Assembly (NCBI GenBank): GCA_016217625.1
Contig: JACRHK010000026.1
Coordinates: 1 to 6,205 of the forward strand
Source of the DNA: Nitrospirota bacterium
GTDB lineage: Bacteria > Nitrospirota > RBG-16-64-22 > JACRHK01
DNA: 6,205 nt
Direction: 5' to 3'
In this document: positions 5,956 through 6,205 of the stretch, in pieces
How positions within the stretch are numbered: position 1 is the first letter of the stretch
Layout: the number at the start of each line of letters is the position of its first letter
Made by a program: the position numbers and the translations under genes
Notes under the pieces: generated by a model
Told to the model about the DNA's origin: nothing
Databases searched by the model: none
What the model saw: only the letters and a program-made list of their open reading frames with translations

Positions 5956-5960
5956 GACAA

Positions 5961-6016
5961 GTAGGGCAAGGCTTTAGCCTTGCAGAACAACCCGCAACCT
6001 TAAAAGGTTGCCCTAC
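5961..6016. repeat. REP-like palindrome pair, head to head, just after the receiver gene
   Basis: Two 23-base units face each other. The left is GTAGG followed by GCAAGGCTTTAGCCTTGC (5966-5983); the right is GCAACCTTAAAAGGTTGC (5994-6011) followed by CCTAC. Each 18-base core is a perfect palindrome, and the outer GTAGG/CCTAC ends complement each other. The left unit and the complement of the right share GTAGGGCAA and then differ by internal compensated changes. This is the layout of REP or BIME-type elements moved by RAYT transposases; no such transposase is visible here. In RNA the pair would form two strong stems 5 bases after the stop codon and could protect or end the transcript. Confidence 0.85.
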
Positions 6017-6017
6017 A

Positions 6018-6048
6018 GAAGCAGAACTACCTCGGTGAACCCCGTTAG
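6018..6048 (+). repeat. Near-copy of the receiver gene 3' end, possible remnant of the original C-terminus
   Basis: GAAG-CAGAACTACCTCGG (6018-6035) resembles GAAG-GTT-CAGAATTATCTCGG at 5928-5948 in the receiver gene. The CAGAA…CTCGG part is 12 of 14 identical, and both differences are third-position and synonymous. In frame it reads Q-N-Y-L-G-E-P-R and then TAG at 6046-6048. The two copies flank the REP-like pair. It could be the old gene end displaced by an insertion, a diverged duplication, or chance over a short stretch. Confidence 0.5.
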
Positions 6049-6106
6049 AATCCCTGTGGCAAGCCACGGGGCATTCTGACAGGGTAAACCCCGTTAGAAA
6101 AACGGG
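6038..6106. repeat. Palindrome cluster with two AACCCCGTTAGAA direct repeats
   Basis: AACCCCGTTAGAA occurs exactly at 6038-6050 and again at 6087-6099. Between them lies a long imperfect palindrome: AGAAT (6047-6051), CCCTGTGGC (6052-6060), AA, GCCACGGGG (6063-6071), C, ATTCT (6073-6077), with one T-G wobble. The second direct repeat forms its own hairpin CCCGTT-AGAAA-AACGGG (6090-6106). No coding frame fits. It looks like nested or repeated REP-type insertions rather than a gene. Confidence 0.75.
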
Positions 6107-6112
6107 CGTTCA

Positions 6113-6194
6113 TCCCGTTAGATGTTTCGGCTGCATGGGTGATGGAACTTCAGGACAACCGTCCTAGACGAAGCTCCTTGCACATCTAACGGGA
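6113..6194. repeat. 82-bp element with perfect 13-bp terminal inverted repeats
   Basis: TCCCGTTAGATGT (6113-6125) and its exact complement ACATCTAACGGGA (6182-6194) enclose 56 bases. Inside, GGAACTTC can pair with GAAGCTCC, and AGGAC-AACC-GTCCT forms a small stem (6152-6165), so the whole element can fold into one long broken hairpin. The ends share the CCCGTTAGA word with the palindrome cluster to the left. There is no coding capacity. A small non-autonomous element (MITE- or REP-like) is the best reading; a structured RNA is an alternative. Confidence 0.7.
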
Positions 6195-6205
6195 CAAGCG
6201 ATTGG

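Noticed and set aside
5463..6038. A 191-residue plus-strand open frame across the receiver gene
   Set aside because: It overlaps the receiver gene in another frame and shows low-complexity His/Arg/Gly-rich sequence typical of a shadow frame.
6113..6194. Retron-type ncRNA or tRNA at the right edge
   Set aside because: The inverted ends alone are not enough. No reverse transcriptase is visible, there is no tRNA cloverleaf, and repeated CCCGTTAGA words favour a small repeat element.

Overview
The window looks like a chromosomal segment from a GC-rich, diderm (outer-membrane-bearing) bacterium. The evidence is a complete LptC–LptA–LptB set for lipopolysaccharide export, next to sigma-54 (rpoN) and the start of a PTS IIA (ptsN-like) gene. 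This is the arrangement known from Proteobacteria. The protein style and the short-repeat-littered intergenic DNA would fit a Methylomirabilota/NC10-, Rokubacteria- or Desulfobacterota-like organism. That placement is an impression, not a measurement.

Layout: positions 1-3764 hold a leftward operon, read from right to left as lptC, lptA, lptB, rpoN, then a ptsN-like gene cut by the window edge. The lptC and lptA genes overlap by 26 bases, and lptB and rpoN are 4 bases apart. A 103-base gap lies between lptA and lptB, and a 116-base gap with a hexamer array lies between rpoN and ptsN. A good sigma-70-type promoter (3890-3918, minus strand) sits upstream of lptC. The divergent intergenic region 3765-3997 also carries a heptamer array and a 10-bp inverted repeat around the -35 box. 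Rightward, 3998-5344 encodes a class II (MOFRL) glycerate kinase. After a 236-base gap, 5581-5955 encodes a stand-alone CheY-like receiver domain. The last 250 bases have no complete gene and are packed with palindromes and repeated CCCGTTAGA words.

How the genes relate: LptB is the cytoplasmic ATPase, LptC the inner-membrane-anchored periplasmic receiver and LptA the periplasmic bridge for LPS transport. RpoN and the PTS IIA protein are the regulatory tail of the same conserved cluster. Glycerate kinase and the receiver protein are separate units that only share the neighbourhood.

Most notable observations: (1) the two OstA-type modules of LptA appear in the reverse of the canonical order, like a circular permutation; (2) the 3' end of the receiver gene (encoding QNYLG) recurs 87 bp downstream, on the far side of a REP-like palindrome pair; (3) an 82-bp element with perfect 13-bp inverted ends lies at the right edge; (4) an inverted repeat brackets the -35 box of the lpt promoter. 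I found no CRISPR array, transposase, tRNA, rRNA or recognisable defence system.
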